DNA of 64,000 nucleotides from Siphonodentalium dalli (GCA_032622095.1 CP136065.1:57471949-57535948); one strand, 5' to 3'; counted from the stretch's first letter, positions 24,982 to 36,414 are shown. Numbers and translations: made by a program. The notes: generated by a model from the letters alone, not told the origin.

Positions 24982-25178
24982 GTGTCTTGTAGACTGCATT
25001 CAAGAATATTGTAACCCCAATCTGGGTTTTTTGTAGACTGGATTCAGGAATATTGTAAACCAATCAGGGTTTCTTGTTGACCGGATTCAGGTATATCGTA
25101 AACCTAATCCGGGTATTTTGTAGACCAGATTCAGGAATATCGTAAACCCAATATGGGTTTCTTGTAGACATGATCTGG
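24982..25178 (+). repeat. About 43-bp tandem repeat
   Basis: Four to five diverged copies of GGTTTCTTGTAGACCGGATT plus TCAGGAATATCGTAAACCC. Confidence 0.75.
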
Positions 25179-25462
25179 ATTTGTTGGGATACTCAGGGTG
25201 GAGAGTGTTATGTGTTCCTATTCTGTTTCTCGTTTATACATGTATTAATATATCAATGGTTATATAATTAATATCTACATTGGAAGGCTTAGTTTGAAAG
25301 TCTGAGATTGAACTAATTTAGTATTTATTGTCATTGGATAAAGTTGTTCCTGTGAATGCCTCAAAAAATTCCTTCATGAATCGGAGTTACTGAGTATCCT
25401 AAAATATTTCACAATAAAACCAAACTTGTGGAGTTATTGTTTTTTTCTTGGAAACTAATTAT

Positions 25463-25702
25463 CCTTTCCATGACTGGAGCTTCCTGAAATTTTGCGAAAA
25501 CCCTGTGCCAATGCATTCTCTTAAATATGCGAGTCTCCCATAAGGAGCCTCACATATATAAGAGAATACATTGGCCTTGACCTTGTAAGCCAGTGCATTC
25601 TCTTATATATGTGAGGCTCCCTGTGGGAGACTTACATATATAAGAGAATACACTGGCACAGTATCGTTAATGCTGCACCAGCGCAGCTTCCATCATAAAA
25701 GG
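25463..25702. mobile_element. TTAA-type MITE (CCATGACTGGAGCTTCCTG ends) with degenerate D1 pair
   Basis: Left flank TTAT, right flank TTAA (25703-25706). Outer repeats CCTTTCCATGACTGGAGC ... AAAAGGG. Two D1-like hairpins with diverged loops (CTCCCATAAGGAG-like) lie at about 25505-25575 and 25590-25660. Confidence 0.7.
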
Positions 25703-25871
25703 GTTAACTATAATCTTTTAATACTTATGGAATCTATTTCATTTTATTATGGATGCTTTCCAGTGAGGTATAATAATAATTTTGAACCATTTTGAGACAT
25801 TCAAACCTGGTCAATCCTTTTAATGGGAATCAATCTTTGAATTCTACAATATTTATTTTCTTTCTTCACAG

Positions 25872-25954
25872 AAGGTGCGATGGCAGCGACCGATGTATCC
25901 CAAGAAGGAATGCTCACAAGGAAACATGAATGGGAAGAAGAAGGCATCCAACAG
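25872..25954 (+). CDS. beta-Spec: Beta-spectrin, internal exon: start of the C-terminal PH domain
   Basis: Spectrin beta chain cross-links actin beneath the plasma membrane; its C-terminal PH domain binds phosphoinositides. This 83-bp exon lies between a pyrimidine-rich acceptor (TTTCTTTCTTCACAG) and the donor CAACAG|GTAAGA. One frame reads SQEGMLTRKHEWE, the conserved first strand of beta-spectrin PH domains. The last bases read KKASNR in a different frame, and only that frame joins exon 31610 as NRSWEKLY. So the exon as given carries a frame break at the GAAGAAGAAGG purine run (a net 1-base gain or 2-base loss). A sequencing or assembly indel or a real lesion are both possible. The neighbours are intact and correctly phased, which favours a live gene. 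The donor junction itself seeds the following minisatellite. Confidence 0.8.
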
Positions 25955-28900
25955 GTAAGATACTGTCATACACTCAACAGGTAATACACTGTCATGCACT
26001 CAACAGGTAAGATACTGTCATATAAACTCAACAGGTAATACACTGTCATGCACTCAACAGGTAAGATACTGTCATATAAACTCAACAGGTAATACACTGT
26101 CATGCGCTCAACAGGTAAGATACTGTCATATAAACTTAACAGGTAAGATATTGTCATGCACTCAACAGGTAATACACTGTCATACACTCAACAGGTAATA
26201 CACTGTCATGCACTCAACAGGTAATACACTGTCATGCACTCAACAGGTAAGATACTGTCATATAAACTCAACAGGTAATACACTGTCATGCACTCAACAG
26301 GTAAGATACTGTCATATAAACTCAACAGGTAAGATATTGTCATGCACTCAACAGGTAATACACTGTCATACACTCAACAGTAATACACTGTCATGCACTA
26401 AACATGAAAGATACTGTCATATAAACTCAACAGGTAAGATACTGTCATACACTCAACAGGTAAGATACTGTCATACACTCAACAGGTAAGATACTGTCAT
26501 ATAAACTCAACAGGTAAGACACTGTCATGCACTCAACAGGTAAGATACTGTCATACACTCAACAGGTAAGACACTGTCATGCACTCAACAGGTAAGTCAT
26601 ATAAACTCAACAGGTAATATACTGTCATACACTCAACATGTAATACACCGTCATGCACTCAATAGATAAGATACTGTCATACATTCAATAGGTAAGATAC
26701 TGTCATACACTCAATAGGTAAGATACTGTCATACACTCAATAGGTAAGATACTGTCATATAAACTCAACAGGTAAGATACTGTCATGCACTCGCCAGGTA
26801 AGATACTGTCATACACTCAACATGAAAGATACTGTCATATAAACTCAACAGGTAAGATACTGTCATACACTCGCCAGGTAAGATACTGTCATACACTCGC
26901 CAGGTAAGATACTGTCATACACTCAACAGGTAAGATACTGTCATATAAACTCAACAGGTAATACACTGTCATGCGCTCAACAGGTAAGATACTGTCATAT
27001 AAACTTAACAGGTAAGATATTGTCATGCACTCAACAGGTAATACACTGTCATACACTCAACAGGTAATACACTGTCATGCACTCAACAGGTAATACACTG
27101 TCATGCACTCAACAGGTAAGATACTGTCATATAAACTCAACAGGTAATACACTGTCATGCACTCAACAGGTAAGATACTGTCATATAAACTCAACAGGTA
27201 AGATATTGTCATGCACTCAACAGGTAATACACTATCATACACTCAACAGTAATACACTGTCATGCACTAAACATGAAAGATACTGTCATATAAACTCAAC
27301 AGGTAAGATACTGTCATACACTCAACAGGTAAGATACTGTCATATAAACTCAACAGGTAAGACACTGTCATGCACTCAACAGGTAAGATACTGTCATACA
27401 CTCAACAGGTAAGACATTGCCATGCACTCAACAGGTAAGTCATATAAACTCAACAGGTAATATACTGTCATACACTCAACATGTAATACACTGTCATGCA
27501 CTCAATAGATAAGATACTGTCATACATTCAATAGGTAAGATACTGTCATACACTCAATAGGTAAGATACTGTCATACACTCAATAGGTAAGATACTGTCA
27601 TATAAACTCAACAGGTAAGATACTGTCATACACTCGCCAGGTAAGATACTGTCATACACTCAACATGAAAGATACTGTCATATAAACTCAACAGGTAAGA
27701 TACTGTCATACACTCGCCAGGTAAGATACTGTCATACACTCAACATGAACGATACTGTCATATAAACTCAACAGGTAAGATACTGTCATACACTCGCCAG
27801 GTAAGATACTGTCATACACTCGCCAGGTAAGATACTGTCGTACACTCAACATGAAAGATACTGTCATATAAACTCAACAGGTAAGATACTGTCATACACT
27901 CAACATGAACGATACTGTCATATAAACTCAACAGGTAAGATACTGTCATACACTCGCCAGGTAAGATACTGTCATACACTCGCCAGGTAAGATACTGTCG
28001 TACACTCAACATGAAAGATACTGTCATATAAACTCAACAGGTAAGATACTGTCATACACTCAACATGAAAGATACTGTCATACACTCAACATGAAAGATA
28101 CTGTCATATAAACTCAACAGGTAAGATACTGTCATACACTCGCCAGGTAAGATACTGTCATGCACTCAACAGGTAAGATACTGTCATATAAACTCAACAG
28201 GTAAGATACTGTCATACACTCAACAGGTAAGATACTGTCATACACTCAACAGGTAAGATACTGTCATACACGCAATAGGTAAGATACTGCCATACACTCA
28301 ATAGGTAAGATACTGTCATACACTCAACAGGTAAGATACTGTCATGCACTCAACAGGTAAGATACTGTCATGCACTCAACAGGTAAGATACTGTCATGCA
28401 CTCAACAGGTAAGACATTGTCATATAAACTCAATAGGTAAGATACTGTCATACACTCAATAGGTAAGATACTGTCATGCGCTCAACAGGTAAGATACTGT
28501 CATGCACTCAACAGGTAAGACACTGTCATGCACTCAATAGGTAAGATACTGTCATGCACTCAACAGGCAAGATACTGTCATGCACTCAATAGGTAAGATA
28601 CTGTCATACACTCAACAGGTAAGACACTGTCATACACTCAACAGGTAAGATACTGTCATGCACTCAATAGGTAAGATACTGTCATACACTCAACAGGTAA
28701 GACACTGTCATACACTCAACAGGTAAGACACTGTCATGCACTCAATAGGTAAGATACTGTCATGCACTCAACAGGCAAGATACTGTCATACACTCAACAG
28801 GTAAGATACTGTCATACACTCAACAGGTAAGACACTGTCATACACTCAACAGGTAAGACACTGTCATACACTCAACATGAAAGATACTGTCATATAAACT

Positions 28901-30533
28901 CAACAGGTAATACACTGTCATACACTCAATAGGTAAGATACTGTCATACACTCAACATGTAAGATACTGTCATGCACTCAACAGGTAAGATACTGTCATG
29001 CACTCGCCAGGTAAGATACTGTCATACACTCAACAGGTAAGATACTACCATACACTCAACAGGTAAGATACTTTCATGCACTCAACAGGTAAGATACTGT
29101 CATGCACTCGCCAGGTAAGATACTGCCATACACTCAATAGGTAAGATACTGTCATACACTCAACAGGTAAGATACTGTCATGCACTCAACAGGTAAGATA
29201 CTGTCATGCACTCAACAGGTAAGATACTGTCATGCACTCAATAGGTAAGATACTGTCATACACTCAACGGGTAAAACACGGTCATGCAATCAACAGGTAA
29301 GACACTGTCTTGCACTCAACAGGTAAGATACTGTCATACACTCAACAGGTAAGACACTGTCATACACTCAACATGAAAGATACTGTCATATAAACTCAAC
29401 AGGTAAGATACTGTCATACACTCAATAGGTAAGTTACTGTCATACACTCAACAGGTAAGACACTGTCATACACTCAACAGGTAAGACACTGTCATACACT
29501 CAATAGGTAAGACACTGTCATACACTCAACAGGTACGACACTGTCATACACTCAACATGAAAGATACTGTCATATAAACTCAACAGGTAAGATACTGTCA
29601 TACACTCAACAGGTAAGATACTGTCATACACTCAACAGGTAAGACACTGTCATACACTCAACATGTAAGACACTGTCATACACTCAACAGGTAAGACACT
29701 GTCATATACTCAACAGGTAAGATACTGTCATATAAACTCAACAGGTAAGATACTGTCATACACTCAACAGGTAAGATACTGTCATACACTCAACAGGTAA
29801 GACACTGTCATACACTCAACAGGTAAGACACTGTCATACACTCAACAGGTAAGACACTGGCATACACTCAACAGGTAAGATACTGTCATATAAACTCAAC
29901 AGGTAAGATACTGTCATACACTCAACAGGTAAGATACTGTCATACACTCAACAGGTAAGACACTGTCATACACTCAACAGGTAAGACACTGTCATACACT
30001 CAACAGGTAAGACACTGTCATACACTCAACAGGTAAGATACTGTCATATAAACTCAACAGGTAAGATACTGTCATACACTCAATAGGTAAGATACTGTCA
30101 TACACTCAACAGGTAAGACACTGTCATACACTCAACAGGTAAGACACTGTCATACACTCAACAGGTAAGACACTGTCATACACTCAACAGGTAAGACACT
30201 GTCATACACTCAACAGGTAAGATACTGTCATATAAACTCAACAGGTAAGATACTGTCATATAAACTCAACAGGTAAGATACTGTCATACACTCAACAGGT
30301 AATATACTGTCATACACTCAACAGGTAAGACACTGTCATACACTCAACATGTAAGATACTGTCATGCACTCAACAGGTAAGATACTGTCATGCACTCAAC
30401 AGGTAAGATACTGTCATGCACTCGCCAGGTAAGACATTGTCATATAAACTCAACAGGTAAGATATTGTCATACACTCAACATGTAAGACACTGTCATGTA
30501 CTCAACAGGTAATACACTGTCATGCACTCAACT
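25949..30533 (+). repeat. 4.6-kb 26-bp minisatellite built from the exon's 5' splice site
   Basis: Roughly 170 tandem units of GTAAGATACTGTCATACACT plus CAACAG (26 bp). Variants: a 28-bp form with ATAAACT, GTAATACACTG, and CAATAG, CGCCAG or CAACATG junctions. The first unit begins exactly at the beta-spectrin donor CAACAG|GTAAGATACTG, so most units repeat a near-consensus 5' splice site. A higher-order copy of about 860 bp exists (from about 26100 and again from about 26960). Open frames of 70-111 codons on both strands are repeat artefacts. It is not a CRISPR array: there are no distinct spacers. Confidence 0.95.
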
Positions 30534-30702
30534 GCTAGCAGTAGTTCTGAATCACTTTGCAATTTATCCAAGTTTGTGAATAGCGCCACATATCACAGTC
30601 TATTTTGGCAAAGGCAGAAAAATTTCTGTTTGGTAATCAGTAATCAGATAAAACTTTGAGTTAAAATAAATTTATAAGTTGTGTCAATGATTTTGTACTT
30701 AA

Positions 30703-31118
30703 CCCTTTACCCAACAGAACGGCCCTGTGCCAATGCATTCTCTTATATATGCGAGTCGACCAAGAGAATGCATTGGCCTAACAATTTTTTACAATTTTAA
30801 TAATTTTTTCTTGTATTCTTTAAACAATTTTATAATTTCACCCATACAGATCCCCAGACAAACATGAGCAGACGACACTCTTCTATATGCTTCTATATAT
30901 GTGTGGGGCTCCCTGCAGGGTAATGGATGTTTTTTATTTTATGTCCTAAAAATTGTAAGAAACATTTATTTAAAAAAATTGTTAGGCCAATGCATTCTCT
31001 TATATATGCGAGGCGACCTATGGTCGACTCGCATATATAAGAGAATGCATTGGCACAGGGTATTTTAGGCTGTTGAAGCTTTATTTGGGCGTTTTTGGCC
31101 GTTTTGTTGGGTAAAGGG
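30703..31118. mobile_element. TTAA-flanked MITE (CCCTTTACCCAACA ends) with D1 pair
   Basis: TTAA at 30699-30702 and 31119-31122. The left hairpin (about 30727-30776) has lost its loop and most of one arm. The right hairpin (about 30986-31056) is intact. The spacer contains, inverted, the same ATGTCCTAAAAATTGTAAGA segment found in the TGTGAC-type elements at 5421 and 42500. Confidence 0.85.
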
Positions 31119-31309
31119 TTAAATGGACAAACTGAAGATGTTTCTGACACATAATGCAACATACACATTTACACTATAATTACTGGCGACATGCAGCTTC
31201 AAAATTAGCTACAGCAACTGCGACATGAAAGGACTTAAATGCACATTTGTGTGGATTTCAACCTCTTAACTGATTGTGCAAACAGTCGCCATATGAGAAG
31301 AATGCTTAA

Positions 31310-31529
31310 CCCCTCCATGACTGGAGCTTCCTGAAATTTTGTGAAAACCCTGTGCCAATGCATTCTCTTGTATATGCGAGTCTCCCATAGGGAGCCTCTC
31401 ATATATAAGAGAATAGATTGGCCTAACAATATTTACCTTTACCGTGTAAGCTAGTGCATTCTCCTATATATGCAAGTCTCCCATAAGCACTGGCACATGA
31501 TCACCAGAGCAGCTCCTGTCATGAAAGGG
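31310..31529. mobile_element. TTAA-flanked MITE (CCATGACTGGAGC ends) with degenerate D1 pair
   Basis: TTAA at 31306-31309 and 31530-31533, ending about 80 bp upstream of the next beta-spectrin exon. The right-hand hairpin is reduced to one arm. Confidence 0.75.
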
Positions 31530-31609
31530 TTAATCTGGGGTCTACTTTCAGAGAATTCTAACAAGGTGTCTTCTTATACTATTTTAATATCTGTATTCAT
31601 CTACTTCAG

Positions 31610-31685
31610 ATCTTGGGAGAAATTATATAGCGTTTTACGAGGACCAACATTGTCCAGTTACAAAGACCAAAAACATGCTATCTCA
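31610..31685 (+). CDS. beta-Spec: Beta-spectrin, internal exon: PH domain strands 1-3
   Basis: A 76-bp exon between acceptor TATTCATCTACTTCAG and donor TCA|GTAAGT. It enters with one base completing AG|A (Arg) and then reads SWEKLYSVLRGPTLSSYKDQ plus KHAIS, leaving in phase 0. The match is to the 'RSWxxxYxVLRGxxLxxYKD' block of beta-spectrin PH domains (second and third strands). It is separated from the previous exon by the 26-bp minisatellite and two MITEs. The last 17 bases plus donor are duplicated immediately downstream (31709-31748), giving a second GTAAGT site. Confidence 0.88.
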
Positions 31686-31748
31686 GTAAGTATGCTGTAC
31701 ATTTTACTAAAAACATGCTATCTAAGTAAGTATGCTGTACATTTTACT
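31669..31748 (+). repeat. 40-bp tandem duplication of an exon end and its 5' splice site
   Basis: AAAAACATGCTATCTCAGTA...ATTTTACT (31669-31708) is repeated at 31709-31748 with one difference (TCTCAG to TCTAAG). Using the second donor would add 40 nt and shift the beta-spectrin frame. Confidence 0.9.
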
Positions 31749-31954
31749 GCTCATCATCCCACGGAACTGTTTTCAAGTGAAAACATTCTCAAAAAATTTA
31801 AAACAAGGTTACCTGCAATAAATAGTGGCCGTCATATAGATCTTTAAATAATTTGATAATAACACGATTGAATGGACAATTTCTTTTACAAACCTGGTAA
31901 AAATAACAAATTTAGGAAATTTTGTCTACTCTGGTTTGATAAACTGAATTGTAA

Positions 31955-32194
31955 CAAGCCTGCAAATAGCGTGTCTGTCGTTTTCAGAATGAGGTCCCCA
32001 GAGGGTGAATTTAGTGATACTATCCTGCACAGTGGGCTAGCATCACCAAATTCACTCTCTGGAGACCTCATTCTGCTTAGGCCTCATCTTCCGGGAAGTA
32101 TCTATAGTCTTATTTTAACAATATTTTTAGTTACTTTTTCCCTTCTGGGAAGTTTCTATATTGCCTAATTTGCAGAAGATAAAATGCATAATCG
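31955..32194. mobile_element. Left part of a D2 element split by the 5.8-kb insertion
   Basis: CAAGCCTGCAAATAGCGTGT, a D2 hairpin (31986-32077) and a spacer matching 55539-55780. It stops at GCATAATCG, where the 5.8-kb element begins. The continuation (ATCGAGGTGACTAATGGGTG) resumes at 38012. Confidence 0.8.
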
Positions 32195-32214
32195 TATGGG
32201 AGGCCAAATTCACA

Positions 32215-32355
32215 TTTATTAATAATTGTGCTTCAGCGCAATTGAATTGCGCTTAGCACAATCAATTGCACTTCAGCGCAACCAATTGCGCTTCAGCGCA
32301 ATTCAAAATTAATTGTGCTGAAGCACAATTGAATTGCACTTCAGCGCAATTATTT
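32215..32355. repeat. Sub-terminal palindrome cluster (left)
   Basis: Six or so copies of AATTGCGCTTCAGCGCAATT or half-words of it. The matching cluster is at 37805-37985. Confidence 0.8.
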
Positions 32356-32637
32356 TCCCATATATGGCTAACCCCCAGTTAATTAATGATTAAATACTGG
32401 AAAAAATAATAATCATGGTGCAGATAACATACCCCCCATAGTAGCTGAGAGTACCAAATTTTCACCACTCATGTTATTGTGGTTTTAACCACTTACGAAA
32501 AGGCACGTGCTTAAAAACCACAATTTCACTCACTAATATTTTCGGTTACTATGGGTGTATTCTGTATATACATCAAACTATAAGATGTCAGTTACCTATC
32601 AATTCATTCATTTAAAAAATCACTGAATCCCAACAAA

Positions 32638-33555
32638 CAGTGTTCGCGCTGGACCGAAAAAAACTTTAGCCAAATGTTTTTTAGCCAAATTCAAAAAAAC
32701 TATGGCCAAATTAAATCATCGTTTTCTGGTCGGTTCACAATTAATGACTAAAACGTCAAATCTAACAGGCACAGGTAAAATACACAATAATTTAACTAAT
32801 TTTGATGAACTAGAAATATGTTTATCTATCATTTATTAAAAATTTATCAATCTTTATGTGAAAGAGTGATTGGGGGGGGGGGGGGGGTGGGTAACCCGGG
32901 ATTGTCCTTCTTATAATGTCATTAATTTTTTGTTTTATATCAATATCTTTTTTTAAATCATTAAATGTTAATTATCCTTGCGAAAATATTTAAGTGACAT
33001 CTGGAAACTAATAAATTAATATTGTTACGCCATTATCAAATTGCAATCTGTCATAAAAGCATGCATATTATTTTGAATGTATCGGTATTGACGACAAATA
33101 GCCACAAAATATCTGTCGTGATTCACATTTGGCTGATTAAGCTATTGTCTTACACTTGGTGCTCATAAACCTTGGCCGTCATAAATACAATGTCATCATA
33201 AACATGCATTGTGCAGGAGTCCCGTGAGTGACCAGACAGACAACGGGGGATTAGCGGATTAAATGTAAAATAATGATTTTTTGCTGTTTCGTGCAGAGTG
33301 ACGGGTTTCCCTTTGTACTGTCCGCGATCGGGTTTCCCTTTGTACAGTCGGCGATATATTCCCACTTGCGATGTTTTCGGACTAGATCATTCACATCACA
33401 AAATTGAAAACCCACTTGCCAAAAATTCATGCTTTCAGTCTCCATTTGGGGTCAAAAAAGGTTTAGCCAAAAGTTTAGCCAAATGAAATTTTTATTAGCC
33501 AAATTCAAAAAAGATTAGCCATTGGCTAATTTGGCTACCGACAGCGCGAACACTG
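32638..33555. mobile_element. hAT-like non-autonomous element, exact 8-bp TSD
   Basis: Termini CAGTGTTCGCGCTG ... CAGCGCGAACACTG, flanked by CCAACAAA at 32630-32637 and 33556-33563. An 8-bp duplication with CAGTG-type ends is the hAT superfamily pattern. A second family member is at 62402-63048. The interior repeats 'ttagccaaa' phrases and has a 16-base G run (32872-32887). No transposase frame is present. Confidence 0.88.
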
Positions 33556-34832
33556 CCAACAAACAGAGCTCATGCAAACCTGGTGTAAAATTGGTATGAT
33601 TTGAATGCAATTGTTGATTGCGCCAATAATTTTATCTATGCATTCCACAGTGCAACGGAACATTTTCATTGGACAATGCGGTAGTTCCAAGTGTTTGCCT
33701 ATAAAACAATCATAACGTAATGTTTTTAATGTTTGTTTACATAACCAAGGGTACAAACATGACAATAACATGCAATGTACGCGATATTTATGATTTGTAT
33801 AAGAACAATATACATTGTATGTCTATTATATAATATTCTTTCTGTTTAACTCTTTCAACACCGCAGCCCGCTTTAGCGGGCATGACGTAATTTACGTTCA
33901 CCACCGCAGCCCGCTTTAGCAGGCAGAGAATAATTTTTGAGAATAACAGGCAATAATACCATGTTTACAGGGATATGCTAATGATTTTATTGGTTGGCGA
34001 CCTAGATATCATTTGGGTGATAGTCTGTATCGATACTAATTGATAGTTGAACACGCAGACATGACAAATACGGCCACACTGAGATGTTCCCGGCCTAAAT
34101 ATAGACAGCACATGTATGACATCACAACTACTATTTTGGGGTTTCCCTGGGTTTCCCCAAAAAGTTGACGTAACAATGCTGACAGGTGTGGTGCTTTTAA
34201 TCAGATACACATGCACCGATTGATTTAGTTTGTTATTGTTTATCACAAACACGTATCGATAACACACGTTTATGAAATAAAGAAGATTATTACCACTTTA
34301 TAGGGCGTTCTCTAGGCCATTGATAATGTATTTCGGGGCGTTCCAAATAGCGTATTGTTACCAAAACAGCGGGCCGCGGGCCGATAATGAGAAGCCTAGT
34401 TCAATATCGGCCCGCCGCCCGGAAACTATAGATCTCGTTTATTATCGCGAGAGTTACGTCCCTTCAACTTCCGATCTGGCGTGTTTATTTCAAGAAAATA
34501 ATGGGAAGATGTATCCGATTTCCTCGACACTATAGTGGTTTTATGATTGGAATTCACGCTATATGATTGAATTATTGTATCAAGCGTAAGTATGCATTGA
34601 TACTTTTAGCTGTCTACCTCTCATTGGTTGTTACTCGTCTCCAATGCTGGTTTTTCCCCTGTCCTATTTTCGAGACTCCGTCAGTCCGTGTCAGCTGACA
34701 AGTCAAATGATATCAAATTTAAATGTTCCTGAAAATATTTCTCTCGTAATCTACTTCATTATTCCACTAAATCCTCAAATGGATCAAATGTCCAAAAACT
34801 GTGGTAATAATAGTAATAACATGATTTCATCG

Positions 34833-34972
34833 GGCATTATGGTTTATTAACGGCCCTCTGGAATGATTAACAGCCCTCGGGCCTATTAGCGTCCCTCGAC
34901 TTCGTCTCGGGCCGCTAATAGGCCATTGGGCTGTTAATCATTCCAGCCGGGCCGTTAATAAACCATAACGCC
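34833..34972. repeat. Long hairpin
   Basis: GGGCATTATGGTTTATTAAC...GAATGATTAACAGCCC is matched inverted by GGGCTGTTAATCATTC...GTTAATAAACCATAACGCCC, with a central GGGCCTATTAGCG/CGCTAATAGGCC region. Confidence 0.85.
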
Positions 34973-35789
34973 CTCAAAAATCATGTTATTGTTATATTGT
35001 TGCCCTTTCTAATGACGTTTCCTTTGTGGTATCCATCTAGTGTCTCCTATTTTCGACGCAATGTTAACGAAATTCACTGTGCCGCCAATAGTGGGACTTC
35101 AATAATAATAGCTGCGAGTGCATGATGTAAGCATGAGATTGACATGCATAAACATTTTGTGAATGCATTGAGATCATTGGCAGTTGTTTTTGGAAAGTTA
35201 CTCATAATTCATTAGCATATGATCACAGTTGAATATACACGTGAGCCTAAATGCGGGATAATGGGTTTATTTCAGTTAAATAGCGCCTTCTTGGGCATAC
35301 TGTTGGTCTGTTCTCATCATAATGCTCATTGTACACCTTCTAATTACATTCTTAATCACCACATATGCTAAAATTATGAAATGTGTTGGATATAATGCTA
35401 ACTATTTGAATGTGGGTTTGGTGAATATACTTTGTGTTGAAATATTGCAAATAAAGTTAACTGTAACAGTACTCTCAGGTGCCAAATAAACGTGATGGCC
35501 AAATATGAGTGCTGGGCTGTAAATTTTGCTAATATTAATAATAGTGATGGCATTTTCACTATGTATCTCATTGCCAAATAAACGTGATGTTGTGTATTTT
35601 TCAGTCCAAATTAATAAACATGCCCGCATGTTTATTTGGAACCTGAGAGTATATATTGAGTTCAAATGTATTTACGCACCTGTTCATGCATGGCATGCAT
35701 TACCATGATGATATAATCACAATAATATGACGTCATCCATTGGCAGGTATTGCAAATTGATGGGCAGTTGTCACTGGTCATGACAATAT

Positions 35790-35906
35790 ATGGGTGTCCC
35801 TACCTACCACTTCTGTAAATACCAGTATGAATGCCACACATGTGAGACAAAGAATTTCCATATAAACTGCTGCAAACCCGGTGTCCTGGATAACTTACCT
35901 GTGTAA
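35790..35906 (+). pseudogene. piggyBac transposase C-terminal cysteine-rich domain fragment
   Basis: The + frame reads HFCKYQYECHTCETK, then NFHINCCKPG and LDNLPV, then TAA, 17 bp before the element's right terminal repeat. A Cys/His-rich domain ending the protein just inside the 3' terminus is characteristic of piggyBac transposases, where it contacts the ends of the element. A stop lies just upstream in the same frame, and the catalytic DDD core was not found, so this is a relic. It independently supports calling the TTAA-flanked elements piggyBac-like. Confidence 0.6.
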
Positions 35907-36213
35907 ATTCGGTGGTGAAAGAGTTAAGGCAGTTTTAGTGGATGTGACTATTTAAAAACCTACACCCGCAGGGAAGGCCGCCCGTATCTTTAACGACTAA
36001 AGGTGTGACAGCCAATGGTTTTTATAGTATACAGTGAATTAACAGCTTATTGATAACATTTGTGATAACAATAATAAATTATTCAGACTGTCAACAACAA
36101 ATGAACATGTCCAAATTGTTAATTGGTGAAATTTTTTAGTTCTTTCTACATTTCAGAAAATAACATCAAATATGGTGATCCACCAACCCAGATCGGGCAG
36201 ATCCAATCCTTAA

Positions 36214-36414
36214 ATGATATGCAGTTCGAACTATAATTCCAGGGGCTTTGCCATGAAATTTACGGTAGATTTTGTCGATGATAAAAGATATCCCATAGTT
36301 TCAACATGTACGTACCACTTGGCTTTGCCACTTATATCCTCTGATACAGGCAGTAATTGGTGGACAGGGTTTTGGGCGTATATAGACTATGAAACATTAA
36401 AAATAAATACCTAA
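36214..36414 (+). pseudogene. Protein-coding remnant of unknown origin, faint HECT C-lobe resemblance
   Basis: The frame contains GFAMKFTVDFVDDKRYPIVS followed by TCTYHLALPL. The 'P-x-h-STC-x4-h-x-LP' pattern is like the C-lobe end of HECT-type ubiquitin ligases, which also appear in some transposon-borne proteins. There is no catalytic context and the frame is short. It may come from the 5.8-kb element's own gene or from another inserted element. The identification is weak. Confidence 0.25.

Larger units (their letters stand above)
33850..35923 (+). mobile_element. piggyBac-like relic, TTAA-flanked
   Basis: TTAA at 33846-33849 and 35924-35927. Ends CTCTTTCAACACCG ... CGGTGGTGAAAGAG are inverted. 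The right end holds a transposase C-terminal fragment (separate entry). The rest is decayed and interrupted, including a long hairpin (34833-34972). Confidence 0.75.

Noticed and set aside
25949-30533. Regularly spaced repeats resembling a CRISPR array, and several 70-111 codon frames
   Set aside because: Units are contiguous 26-28 bp tandem copies without unique spacers, in eukaryotic DNA. The frames are the repeat read in phase.
31470-31847. 125-codon + frame as a complete gene
   Set aside because: Only 31610-31685 within it is coding (beta-spectrin exon). The flanks are intron and MITE sequence.
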